Below, piece after piece: positions 17,463-25,373 of a stretch of 64,000 nucleotides of DNA; position 1 is the stretch's first letter, and each line of letters opens with the position of its first letter. Position numbers and translations under genes: made by a program. The notes under the pieces are model-generated. The model saw only the letters and a list, made by a program, of their open reading frames with translations, had not been told where the DNA came from and did not search any database. The stretch lies in assembly GCA_002359895.1 (NCBI GenBank), contig DEOB01000008.1:18865-82864 (forward strand). Reading direction: 5' to 3'. The DNA comes from Stenotrophomonas sp. UBA2629 (lineage in GTDB: Bacteria > Pseudomonadota > Gammaproteobacteria > Xanthomonadales > Xanthomonadaceae).

Positions 17463-17490
17463 AAAAAGCCCGGGATTTCCCGGGCTTTTT
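17463..17490. terminator. Bidirectional terminator after mlaA
   Basis: A 13-bp stem (AAAAAGCCCGGGA and its complement) around a two-base loop, with T-runs on both strands. It closes the mla operon and the convergent acetyltransferase gene. Confidence 0.9.
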
Positions 17491-17506
17491 CATGCGGCCC
17501 TGTTCT

Positions 17507-17977
17507 TCAGGACTGCTCTGGGTAGCGAAGCGATGTCTGCTCCAGTATCTGCACGGTCACCGCGAAGGGCTCATTGCCCGGCATCCACCCCTGAGCCGTC
17601 CGCACTGAGCCGAAGCCGCAAGCCTCGTAGAAAGCGAGCGCTGCCACATTCCCCTCCAGCACCTCTATCGTCAGTGCACCAGGTGACAACGCAACCGCTG
17701 TTTTAACCAGGGCACCACCCACGCCTCGCCGGTAGCACGCCGGATCCACATACAACCAACAAAGTTCATCGTTGCTGAAAGCCACGAAGCCCAGCACCGA
17801 GCCCGCGTCCTCGGCCACCAGAACCGTGTAGTCGAACAAGCCTTCGCGCTCGGCAGCAATATGCAGCGGAAGAAATGCGTCTACCAACCCGGCGTCACGC
17901 AACTCGTCCATCCGCGCTTGATCGTGGATCAAACACAACCGAGGCCAGTCCTCAGGGCGATACGCGCGAATCTGCAT
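17507..17977 (-). CDS. GNAT-family N-acetyltransferase
   Basis: A 156-residue acetyl-CoA-dependent acetyltransferase of unknown substrate. The N-terminal strand MQIRAYRPEDWPRL is typical, and the acetyl-CoA loop is visible as VDPACYRRGVGGALV, followed by the C-terminal FYEACGFGSVRTAQGW motif. I chose the ATG giving MQIRAY since the family starts there; the frame is open 30 codons upstream. It is convergent with mla and shares the terminator. Confidence 0.88.
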   Translation of the reverse strand: MQIRAYRPEDWPRLCLIHDQARMDELRDAGLVDAFLPLHIAAEREGLFDYTVLVAEDAGSVLGFVAFSNDELCWLYVDPACYRRGVGGALVKTAVALSPGALTIEVLEGNVAALAFYEACGFGSVRTAQGWMPGNEPFAVTVQILEQTSLRYPEQS

Positions 17978-18087
17978 ATTGGTTTGATCATCCACCAAAC
18001 GGTAACCACAGGGCAGGCAGGCTACGCCGGCTTTCGCGCCGGTCATTGCCTTTTGCAGGAGCGGCACATGCCGCTCCTGCAGACTAC

Positions 18088-18633
18088 TTACGCCGCCAGC
18101 GCGGTATCAATCGCTGCACGCAGACCGGCGTCATCGGCGGTGGTGTCCGGTGCGAAGCGGGCGATGACGGCGCCGTCCTTGCCGATCAGGAACTTCTCGA
18201 AATTCCACAGCACGGCCGGGGCCGGGTTGGCTTCAATGCCGAAACCCACCAGCTTCTCGCGCATCGGGCCTTCGCCGATGGCGGCCGGCTGTGCGGCCGT
18301 CAGCTGCTGGTACAGCGGGTGAATGTCGTCGCCGGCCACGCTGATCTTGGAGAACATCGGGAAGCTGACATCGTAGGTGAGCGCGCAGAACTGCTTGATC
18401 TCATCTTCGCTGCCCGGCTCCTGGCCGTTGAAGTTGTTGGCCGGGAAGCCCAGCACTTCAAGGCCCGTATCCTTCTTTTCGCGGTACAGCTTTTCCAGGC
18501 CTTCGTACTGCGGGGTCAGACCGCACTTGGAGGCGGTGTTGACCACCAGCAGCACCTTGCCGCGGTAGTCGCCCAACGATGCGGAAGCGCCGTCGATGGT
18601 GGTCAACGCGGTGTCATACACGGAAGCGGTCAT
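18088..18633 (-). CDS. Glutathione peroxidase family protein (cysteine type)
   Basis: A 181-residue thiol peroxidase that reduces hydroperoxides. The peroxidatic cysteine is C37 in NTASKCGLT, where selenium-containing relatives have selenocysteine. The catalytic glutamine lies in GFPANNFNGQEPG and the tryptophan in VLWNFEKFL. Bacterial members of this type often use thioredoxin. The ATG at 18633 is preferred because AGGA stands six bases upstream. Confidence 0.93.
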   Translation of the reverse strand: MTASVYDTALTTIDGASASLGDYRGKVLLVVNTASKCGLTPQYEGLEKLYREKKDTGLEVLGFPANNFNGQEPGSEDEIKQFCALTYDVSFPMFSKISVAGDDIHPLYQQLTAAQPAAIGEGPMREKLVGFGIEANPAPAVLWNFEKFLIGKDGAVIARFAPDTTADDAGLRAAIDTALAA

Positions 18634-18719
18634 GGCCAATCCTGATTGGGGGAAAGGCCAAGCATAAACGGCATGGGTGACACCGACACAGCGGTCAGGT
18701 TGTAACGCTGGGTTCCGTT

Positions 18720-18746
18720 GTAGAGCCGAGCATGGCTCGGCACTAC
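18720..18746. repeat. SMAG-type GTAG palindrome
   Basis: The sequence starts GTAGAGCCGAGC and continues ATGGCTCGGCACTAC, a near-perfect hairpin with a terminal GTAG. This matches the SMAG repeat family of Stenotrophomonas maltophilia. It lies between gpx and the 3' end of rmuC. Confidence 0.75.
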
Positions 18747-18749
18747 AGG

Positions 18750-20288
18750 TCAGCTGTCGCTGCTTTCGGGGCTGTCTTCGTCGGCTTCATCGTCGGTGCC
18801 CAGCAGTGCCTGCGAGGCATCGGATGACAGTGACTCCACGCTACGCAGCTTGCGCTCGATGGTGCGGGTTTTGCGGCTGGCATCGCCCAGACTCTTGCCG
18901 ACGGTGTTGATCTGCTTCTCGGCCTTTTCGAGGATGCCGGCGAACTTGCCGAACTCGCCTTTCACCGCACCCAGCAGGCTCCAGACTTCCGACGAGCGCT
19001 GCTCGATGGCCAACGTGCGGAAACCCATCTGCAGACTGTTGAGCAACGCGGTGAAAGTGGTCGGGCCCGCGATAACCACGCGGTGCTCACGTTGCAATAC
19101 ATCCACCAACCCAGGCCGACGGATGGTCTCGGCATACAGGCCTTCGGTGGGCAGGAACATCACCGCAAAATCGGTGGTGTGCGGTGGCACGATGTATTTC
19201 TCACTGATCGACTTTGCCTGCACACGGATGGCGCGTTCCAGCAGATTGCCTGTCGCGCGTACCGCATCCTGATCGCCGGCCTCCTGCGCATCAAGCAGAC
19301 GCTCGTAATCCTCGCGCGGGAATTTGGAGTCGATGGGCAGCCAGACCGGCGTTTCATCATTGCCACGCCCGGGCAAGCGCACGGCGAAATCCACCATCTC
19401 GCCGCTGTCCGGTCGTACTTTCACACCGCGCGCGTACTGCTCGGCGGTGAGCGTTTGTTCGAGGATGTTGTCCAGCTGCACTTCGCCCCAGCCGCCCCGG
19501 TTCTTGACGTTGCTCAACACCCGCTTGAGATCGCCTACGCCAGTGGCCAACTGCTGCATTTCACCCAAGCCACGTTGCACCTGTTCCAAACGCTCGGACA
19601 CCAGTTTGAACGAGGAATCCAAGCGCGTATTGAGCGTGCTCTGGAGTTTTTCATCAACGGTCTGCCGCATCAGTTCAAGCTTGGCAGCGTTGTCGCCCTG
19701 CAGGTCTTTCAGACGTGCTTCCAGCGTCTGGCGCATCTCGGTGATGCCGGTTTCGTTGCGCTGGGTCAGCTCCAACAGGCGCTGGCCGAGCATCTCGCCA
19801 AAACGCTGCTGTGCTTGCGAACCTTCTTCACGACCCTTGCGGGTTTCTTCCAACAGCGCCTGCTGCAGGTTGGCCAATTGGCGGGCAAACGCTTCCATCC
19901 GCATCTGCTGTTGCTGGCCAAAGACATCCAACTGCTCGCGTACCTCCTGCAGGCGCGCACCCAGCAGTTGCGTCAGCTGCTGCTGCGCATTGCTGTTTTC
20001 CTCGCGCCCTTTGCGGGCATCGTCGGTGAGGCTGTCGCGCAGTAGATCAAGGCGCTGGTCGGTGCGTGTGGACAGATCGGTGAGGTTGCGGCCGAAGCCG
20101 TCCATGCGTGCATCCTGTTGGCGGGTCATTGCCTCCAGGTGCTCGCGCAGTTCACCACGACCATTGCGCTGTTCTTCGCGCAGAGCGCTTTCCAGCGCAG
20201 TGTTGTCGGCACGACGGAACAGCAGCACCAGCTGCAGCACGATGACGGCGACCAGCAGGCCGGCCAGGATCAGGGTTTCGGTTTGCAT
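18750..20288 (-). CDS. rmuC: DNA recombination protein RmuC
   Basis: A 512-residue protein. The N-terminal transmembrane helix (about 5-25) is followed by a long coiled coil with repeated RKGREE segments (about 40-240). The RmuC nuclease-like domain spans about 250-450 and contains VKNRGGWGEVQLDNILEQ, LPIDSKFPREDYERLLDA and AVMFLPTEGLYAE. RmuC limits inversions and recombination at short inverted repeats, and recent work on this family links it to defence against foreign DNA. The gene stands alone, leftward, and ends with an acidic Asp/Glu/Ser tail. Confidence 0.94.
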   Translation of the reverse strand: MQTETLILAGLLVAVIVLQLVLLFRRADNTALESALREEQRNGRGELREHLEAMTRQQDARMDGFGRNLTDLSTRTDQRLDLLRDSLTDDARKGREENSNAQQQLTQLLGARLQEVREQLDVFGQQQQMRMEAFARQLANLQQALLEETRKGREEGSQAQQRFGEMLGQRLLELTQRNETGITEMRQTLEARLKDLQGDNAAKLELMRQTVDEKLQSTLNTRLDSSFKLVSERLEQVQRGLGEMQQLATGVGDLKRVLSNVKNRGGWGEVQLDNILEQTLTAEQYARGVKVRPDSGEMVDFAVRLPGRGNDETPVWLPIDSKFPREDYERLLDAQEAGDQDAVRATGNLLERAIRVQAKSISEKYIVPPHTTDFAVMFLPTEGLYAETIRRPGLVDVLQREHRVVIAGPTTFTALLNSLQMGFRTLAIEQRSSEVWSLLGAVKGEFGKFAGILEKAEKQINTVGKSLGDASRKTRTIERKLRSVESLSSDASQALLGTDDEADEDSPESSDS

Positions 20289-20367
20289 GGGGGAAGTTTA
20301 GCCCCCCGCGTCTCAACGGCTGCGCCGCATCTGCGATCATGTCCGCCCCCACGCACCCTCCATTCCC

Positions 20368-20910
20368 ATGAAGCTGCCTTCCCTGTTGCTGGCGCTGTGC
20401 TGCCTGTCGCCGTTGCCGGCCTTGGCCGCAAGCTCGCAGACCATCACCTCGCCCGATGCCATCCCCGCCAACGACACGCGTCCCAAAGTGTTCCTGGCTG
20501 GCAGCATCGAGATGGGCAAGGCCGGTAACTGGCAGGAGCAGGTGCAGCAGGCACTGGCTGATGAAGGCGTACTGATGCTCAACCCGCGCCGCGCCGACTG
20601 GAACCCGGCCTGGCGCGCCGAAGCCGATGAGCCCGAGTTCCGCCGCCAGGTGGAATGGGAGCTGGCAGCACTGGAACAGGCCGACATCGTGCTGATGTAT
20701 TTCACCCCCGGCACGCAAAGCCCGATCACGCTGCTGGAATTCGGCCTGTACGCGCGCTCGGGCAAGCTGCTGGTGGCCGCACCGGCTGGCTTCTGGCGCA
20801 AGGGCAACCTGGACATCACCGGCGACCGCTACGGCGTGCCGCGCTATGACGACCTGCCCGCGTTGATCGACGCACTGAAGCAGCGCCTGACCGAACAGCG
20901 CGCGAACTGA
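20368..20910 (+). CDS. Nucleoside 2-deoxyribosyltransferase-like protein with signal peptide
   Basis: A 180-residue protein with a signal peptide of about 21 residues (MKLPSLLLALCC, cleavage near PALA). The mature part has a Rossmann-like deoxyribosyltransferase fold: KVFLAGSIEMGKAGNWQEQV at 40-59, MLNPRRADWNP, then WELAALEQADIVLMYFTPGT and ITLLEFGLYARSGKLLVA. The LLEFG segment contains the glutamate used as nucleophile in related enzymes. Such proteins are normally cytoplasmic, so an exported copy is odd. The LysE gene follows 15 bases downstream and may share its transcript. The substrate is unknown. Confidence 0.75.
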   Translation: MKLPSLLLALCCLSPLPALAASSQTITSPDAIPANDTRPKVFLAGSIEMGKAGNWQEQVQQALADEGVLMLNPRRADWNPAWRAEADEPEFRRQVEWELAALEQADIVLMYFTPGTQSPITLLEFGLYARSGKLLVAAPAGFWRKGNLDITGDRYGVPRYDDLPALIDALKQRLTEQRAN

Positions 20911-20925
20911 GCCCGGAGCCACACC

Positions 20926-21549
20926 ATGCCGTGGATGGGTATCAGCGACCTGGGCACCTATGTGGTGGCCGTGATCCTGTTTTTGATGCTGCCCGGCCCG
21001 GGCACCTTCACCCTGCTCACCGCCACGGCGCGCGGTGGCGTGCGGGCCGGCTATGCAACGTTGGCCGGCTTGATGCTGGGTGACCAGATACTGATTGCCA
21101 TTGCCGCCACCGGCGTGGCCGCGTTGCTGCAGGCACACCCGATGTTGTTTGCCGGGCTGCGTTACATCGGCGCGGCGTATCTGATCTGGGTGGGCATTCA
21201 ACTGCTGCGCGAGCCGGCGGCCGTCAGCAACGGCAGCGCTGCGGTGGACCAGGGACGGCGCTGGTTCCGGCAGGCGCTGCTGGTGGGTGTGCTCAACCCC
21301 AAGGCCATCCTGTTCTACATGGCGTTCTTTCCGCTGTTCATCGACCCGGCCACGCAGCGCGGCGCGCTGACACTGGCGACGATGGCGATGTTGATCGCCG
21401 TGTTGAGCGTGGCGTGGTGCTCGGTGCTGATTTTCGGCGGCCAGTTCATTGCACGACGGCTGGCGGGGTATCCGCGGGTTGGGGTGTGGCTGCGGCGTGG
21501 GGTAGGTGTTTGCCTGGTGGTGTTCGGGGTACGGCTGGGGATCGAGTAG
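20926..21549 (+). CDS. LysE/RhtB-family amino-acid exporter
   Basis: A 207-residue inner-membrane protein with about six hydrophobic segments. The family signature is near the N-terminus (MLPGPGTFTLLTATARGGVRAG), followed by YIGAAYLIWVGIQLLR and LVGVLNPKAILFYMAFFPLF. LysE/RhtB proteins export amino acids or homoserine lactones; the substrate here cannot be told. The downstream side is a long stretch of tandem repeats with no gene. Confidence 0.9.
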   Translation: MPWMGISDLGTYVVAVILFLMLPGPGTFTLLTATARGGVRAGYATLAGLMLGDQILIAIAATGVAALLQAHPMLFAGLRYIGAAYLIWVGIQLLREPAAVSNGSAAVDQGRRWFRQALLVGVLNPKAILFYMAFFPLFIDPATQRGALTLATMAMLIAVLSVAWCSVLIFGGQFIARRLAGYPRVGVWLRRGVGVCLVVFGVRLGIE

Positions 21550-21554
21550 GAGTT

Positions 21555-21689
21555 TGGCTTTGGGCTTTGGGCTTTGGGCTTTGGGCTTTGGGCTTTGGGC
21601 TTTGAGCGTTGGGCTTTGAGCGTTGGGCTTTGAGCGTTGGGCTTTGAGCCTTGGGCTCTGGGCTTTGGCTTTGGCTTTGGCTTTGGGCT
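21555..21689. repeat. GGGCTTT tandem heptamer array with a 14-bp higher-order unit
   Basis: About seven consecutive GGGCTTT units are followed by three copies of the 14-mer GAGCGTTGGGCTTT. Degenerate TTTGGC/TTTGGG units follow. It begins right after the LysE stop codon. A simple-sequence array like this is prone to slippage; no coding role is evident. Confidence 0.9.
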
Positions 21690-21692
21690 TCT

Positions 21693-21885
21693 CCCTTCTC
21701 CCGCTTGCGGGGGAAGGTGCCCGCAGGGCGGATGGGGGGAGGTTTTGTTCTGGTTGGTGTTTGAAGCGTAGAGCCAAAGCCAAAGCGCCCTCACCCCAAC
21801 CCCTCTCCCGCACGCGGGAGAGGGGCTTGCTCCGCTTCTCCGCTTGCTCCGCTTCCCCACTTGCTTCCGCTGCTCCGCTTGGCCT
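21693..21885. repeat. Intergenic palindromic repeats and a CTCCGCTT-rich stretch
   Basis: Two related G/C-rich palindromes are present, one near 21693-21735 (TTCTCCCGCTTGCGGGGGAA) and one near 21789-21828 (CCCTCACCCCAACCCCTCTC with CCCGCACGCGGG). They are followed by degenerate CTCCGCTT units to about 21885. The same palindrome family recurs in recD and near the ABC-F gene. No gene is seen between 21550 and 21926. Confidence 0.7.
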
Positions 21886-21926
21886 GTACGATCCAGGTTC
21901 TCCCCGCGTTTCGTCCAGGGCTGCCG

Positions 21927-22286
21927 ATGAACATCTTCTGCAAGCGCGCTTATGAAACTGCCACGGCCGCCGATGGTCAGCGCTTTCTGGTGGACCGGCT
22001 GTGGCCGCGCGGAGTCAGCCGCGAGGCTCTGCAGGCCACGTGGCTGAAGGAAGTGGCGCCCAGTACCGAGCTGCGGTTGTGGTTCGACCACCGCGCCGAA
22101 CGCTGGGAGGCGTTTCAGCAGCGCTATTGGCAGGAACTGGCCACTTATCCACAGCACCTCAAACCCCTGCGTGACGCGCTCGATGCCGGGCCGATCACCT
22201 TGGTCTACGGCGCGCGCGATACCGACCACAACCAAGCAATCGCGCTGCGCGGCTATCTGCTCGCCCATCCCCGCCATTCACACTGA
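21927..22286 (+). CDS. DUF488 family protein (YeaO-like)
   Basis: A 119-residue protein of the DUF488 family: FLVDRLWPRGVSREAL, LRLWFDHRAERWEAFQQRYW and the C-terminal ITLVYGARDTDHNQAIAL with the conserved YGA-D-HN motif. The family is widespread but its biochemical role is not settled. The ATG at 21927 is chosen to fit the family N-terminus (MNIFCKRAYE). Confidence 0.88.
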   Translation: MNIFCKRAYETATAADGQRFLVDRLWPRGVSREALQATWLKEVAPSTELRLWFDHRAERWEAFQQRYWQELATYPQHLKPLRDALDAGPITLVYGARDTDHNQAIALRGYLLAHPRHSH

Positions 22287-22433
22287 GGCCGATGTCTGGC
22301 GTTTGTGCCAATTCCGTCATTACTGACAGTGGCCTTCGCCAAAGCCCAATAAATACGTGCACCTTTCTGGCTTTGCTGCACTGCATTCGGCGACACTCGC
22401 CGACTTCCTGAATTACCGAACCGCGAGGTCCGC

Positions 22434-23867
22434 ATGCAATCCTGGCTCCGGCGCAAGTCCATCGACCAGCTCACCCAACATGAGGAAGGCCGCCGGCTTA
22501 TCCCCACGCTGAGCTGGCCCCACCTGGTTGCGCTGGGCATCGGTGCCATCGTCGGCACCGGCATCTACACGCTGATTGGTGTGGGTGCGGACAAGGCCGG
22601 CCCTGCCGTGCTGCTGTCCTTCATCATCGCCGGTGTGATCTGCGCCTGTGCGGCGCTGGCCTATGCCGAGCTGTCGACGATGATGCCGGCCGCCGGCAGC
22701 GCCTATACCTACAGCTACAGCGCGTTGGGCGAGACCATCGCCTGGGTGGTGGGCTGGAGCCTGATCCTGGAGTACTCACTGGTGGTCAGCACCGTGGCGG
22801 TGGGCTGGTCGGGCTACTTTGTCGGCTTCCTGGAATGGCTGCACACCTCCTTCGGCTGGAACGTGGCCCTGCCGCAGTCGCTGGCCGCCGGCCCGCATGT
22901 GGAAGGCGGTTTCATCAACGTACCGGCCATTGTCATCACCTTTCTGGTCGCCGGCATGCTGATCGTGGGCACCAAGGAAAGCGCCACGCTCAACGCGGTG
23001 CTGGTGGTGTTGAAGCTGATCGCGCTGGCGGTGTTTGTGGCCGTGGCGCTGCCGGCGTTCAGTGCGGACAACCTGCAGCCGTTCATGCCGTACGGCTTCC
23101 CCAAATCGTTGAGCGCCGACGGCGTGGAGCGCGGGGTGATGGCAGCGGCGGCGATCATCTTCTTCGCCTTCTACGGCTTTGATGCCATTTCCACCGCCGC
23201 TGAAGAAACCAAAAACCCGGGCCGTGATCTGTCCATCGGCATCGTCGGCTCGATGGTCGGCTGCACCATCATCTACCTGCTGGTGGCCACCGCTGCGGTC
23301 GGTGCGATGAGCTACACCGTGTTTGGCAAGAGTGCCGAGCCGCTGGCGCTGATCATGCGCGAGCTGGGCCATGGCACCGCAGCGCTGGTGATCGGCATTG
23401 TGGCGATCATCGCGCTGCCGACCGTGCTGCTGGCGTTCTTCTATGGCCAGAGCCGCATCTTCTTCGTGATGTCGCGTGACGGCCTGTTGCCGCGCAGCCT
23501 GTCGCTGGTGAACAAGCGCACCGGCACGCCGGTCACCATCACCCTGTTCACCGCGGTACTGGTGGCAGCAATGGCCGGTGTTGCGCGCCTGGACGAAATT
23601 GCCGCGCTGGCCAATGCCGGCACGCTGGCCGCGTTCACTGCGGTGGGCCTGTGCCTGCTGGTGCTGCGCAAGCGCGAGCCGGGCCGCGAGCGCAAGTTCC
23701 GCGCGCCGCTGGCGTGGGTGATCGGTCCCGTGGCGATTGCCGGCTGCGTCTACCTGTTCCTGAGCCTGCCGATGCGCACGCAGTTGTGGTTCCTGGCATG
23801 GAACGCGCTGGGCCTGGTGGTCTATGTGCTGTACAGCCGCCGCAATGCGGTGCTGGGCCGCAAGTAA
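22434..23867 (+). CDS. APC-superfamily amino-acid permease (cationic amino-acid transporter type)
   Basis: A 477-residue inner-membrane protein with about 12 hydrophobic segments. The first helix has the APC substrate-binding signature GIGAIVGTGIYTLIG at about 36-50. The family segments PAAGSAYTYSYSALGE and FYGFDAISTAAEETKNPGRD are also present. This is the CAT/YfnA-like group of amino acid/proton transporters; the substrate is not clear. A GGTCCG sequence sits before the ATG, and a strong terminator lies 25 bases after the stop. Confidence 0.92.
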   Translation: MQSWLRRKSIDQLTQHEEGRRLIPTLSWPHLVALGIGAIVGTGIYTLIGVGADKAGPAVLLSFIIAGVICACAALAYAELSTMMPAAGSAYTYSYSALGETIAWVVGWSLILEYSLVVSTVAVGWSGYFVGFLEWLHTSFGWNVALPQSLAAGPHVEGGFINVPAIVITFLVAGMLIVGTKESATLNAVLVVLKLIALAVFVAVALPAFSADNLQPFMPYGFPKSLSADGVERGVMAAAAIIFFAFYGFDAISTAAEETKNPGRDLSIGIVGSMVGCTIIYLLVATAAVGAMSYTVFGKSAEPLALIMRELGHGTAALVIGIVAIIALPTVLLAFFYGQSRIFFVMSRDGLLPRSLSLVNKRTGTPVTITLFTAVLVAAMAGVARLDEIAALANAGTLAAFTAVGLCLLVLRKREPGRERKFRAPLAWVIGPVAIAGCVYLFLSLPMRTQLWFLAWNALGLVVYVLYSRRNAVLGRK

Positions 23868-23891
23868 TCCACAGCAGCGTGTGGATAAGAA

Positions 23892-23917
23892 AAGGCGGGC
23901 CTTGGCCCGCCTTTTCT
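23892..23917. terminator. Bidirectional terminator between permease and dipeptidase
   Basis: Perfect 12-bp arms AAAAGGCGGGCC / GGCCCGCCTTTT around a two-base loop, with A/T tails on both sides. It serves the two convergent genes. Confidence 0.9.
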
Positions 23918-23948
23918 GTTTCCGTTGCCCGGCCAGGGCGGCGGGGGC

Positions 23949-25190
23949 TTATTGACCGTTGTTCTTGGCCGCGTATTCCTGCGCTTGGCGCATCACCCGC
24001 AGCACGTTGCCGCTCCAGATGTTGGCGATCTGCGCATCGCTCAGGCCACGCCGCTGCATCCACGCGGTGATCTTGGGCAGATCGGCCGCATCTTCCATGC
24101 CGGTCACGCCGCCACCGCCGTCCCAATCCATGCCGATGCCGACGTGGTCCGGGCCAACCACGTCCAGCATGTGGCCGAAGTGCTGGAAGAAATCCTCCAA
24201 CGTGGCCTTGCGGCGCGGGTACTGCTTGTCCAGTTCGGCCATGGCGGTCGCAAGCTCTGCGCCCTTGGCCATGGTCATGTTTTCCCAACCGCCCAGACGC
24301 TTTTCCAGTGCATCCTCGGCCTGCTTGCGCTCGGCGCTCTTGGTTTCGTCAACCAGATAACCGCCGTACGCATTGGCCTGGATCACCCCACCCTTGGCCG
24401 CCAACTGCCGCAGACGTGCGTCGTCCAGGTTGCGCGGGTGGTCGAAAACCGCCTTGGCCGAGCTGTGCGACAGGATGAACGGCACCGGCATCATCTCGAT
24501 GAGGTTGTCGAACACCGCATCGGAGGCGTGCGACTGGTCGATGACGATGCCCAGCTTCACCGCGTCGTTGACCAAGGCCTTGCCGGCCGGGCTCAGGCCC
24601 TTCCACTCGGCGCCCTTGGGGTCGGTGGCCGAGTCGGCAAATTCGTTGTTGGCAAAGTGCACGGTGGACAGCAGCCGCAGGCCCGCCTTGTAGTAGAAGC
24701 TCAGCAGTGACGGGTCGGCCACCAGCGGGCTGCCGTTCTCCATGCTGATGTAGACCACGCGCTTGCCGGCGGCCTTGATGCGCGCGGCGTCATCGGCAGT
24801 GAGGGCCAACTGGAATGTGGCCGGGTTGGCGGCCAGCATTTCGTGGATCTGCAGCATGCGCTGCAGGCCGTGGTCACGCTCGGCGCGGTGCGCGGCCAAG
24901 GTGCGGTCACCCTGGTCGGTGTAGATGGCAAAAAAACCACCATCCAGCGCGCCTTCCACCATGCGCGGGTAGTCCACCTGCGACAACGCATTTTGGTCAT
25001 GGCGCTGCATGATGTTGAAGTCCGGCCGGGCAAAGTTGGCCGGCGTATCCAGATGCGAGTCCAAGGTGAGCAGCGTGTGCTGCAGCTTGCTGGCTTTGGC
25101 CAACTCGGCCGGGCTGAACTCCACCGCCGAGGCGGCCAGCGGCCAGCACAGCGACAGGGATACCAACAGAGACAGGGGACGCAGCGTCAT
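23949..25190 (-). CDS. Membrane dipeptidase, peptidase family M19
   Basis: A 413-residue exported zinc dipeptidase. The signal peptide MTLRPLSLLVSLSLCWPLAA ends near ASA (about residue 22). Zinc-site elements are LDSHLDTP, VVYISMENG, IDQSHASDAVFDNLIE, FILSHSSAKAVFDHPRN and HVGIGMDWDGGGG. M19 enzymes hydrolyse dipeptides, including some with D-residues, in the periplasm. The gene is leftward and appears monocistronic, with SMAG-like repeats upstream. Confidence 0.93.
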   Translation of the reverse strand: MTLRPLSLLVSLSLCWPLAASAVEFSPAELAKASKLQHTLLTLDSHLDTPANFARPDFNIMQRHDQNALSQVDYPRMVEGALDGGFFAIYTDQGDRTLAAHRAERDHGLQRMLQIHEMLAANPATFQLALTADDAARIKAAGKRVVYISMENGSPLVADPSLLSFYYKAGLRLLSTVHFANNEFADSATDPKGAEWKGLSPAGKALVNDAVKLGIVIDQSHASDAVFDNLIEMMPVPFILSHSSAKAVFDHPRNLDDARLRQLAAKGGVIQANAYGGYLVDETKSAERKQAEDALEKRLGGWENMTMAKGAELATAMAELDKQYPRRKATLEDFFQHFGHMLDVVGPDHVGIGMDWDGGGGVTGMEDAADLPKITAWMQRRGLSDAQIANIWSGNVLRVMRQAQEYAAKNNGQ

Positions 25191-25292
25191 GAGGCCTCAC
25201 CGTGGATGGAAAGGCCCGACCTTAGCGCTGCGATGGTGCAACCGGCCAGTGACGGACGGCATGGGCCCTCCATCCACCACACGGCAGGCCCC

Positions 25293-25361
25293 GTCGTGCC
25301 GAGCCATGCTCGGCAAGGGCAGCTACCGACAAAACCCCAGCGGAGCATGGCTCCGCTCTAC
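25293..25361. repeat. Inverted pair of SMAG-like palindromes
   Basis: The first hairpin, 25293-25315, reads GTCGTGCCGAGCC then ATGCTCGGCA. The second, 25340-25361, is in the opposite orientation (GCGGAGCATGGCTCCGC followed by CTAC, that is GTAG on the minus strand). Paired inverted GTAG palindromes are the usual dimer form of SMAG elements. Confidence 0.72.
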
Positions 25362-25373
25362 GGTCGTTGCGAA

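Noticed and set aside
21555..21689. Tandem repeats as a CRISPR array
   Set aside because: Units are 7-14 bp with no unique spacers and no cas genes nearby.
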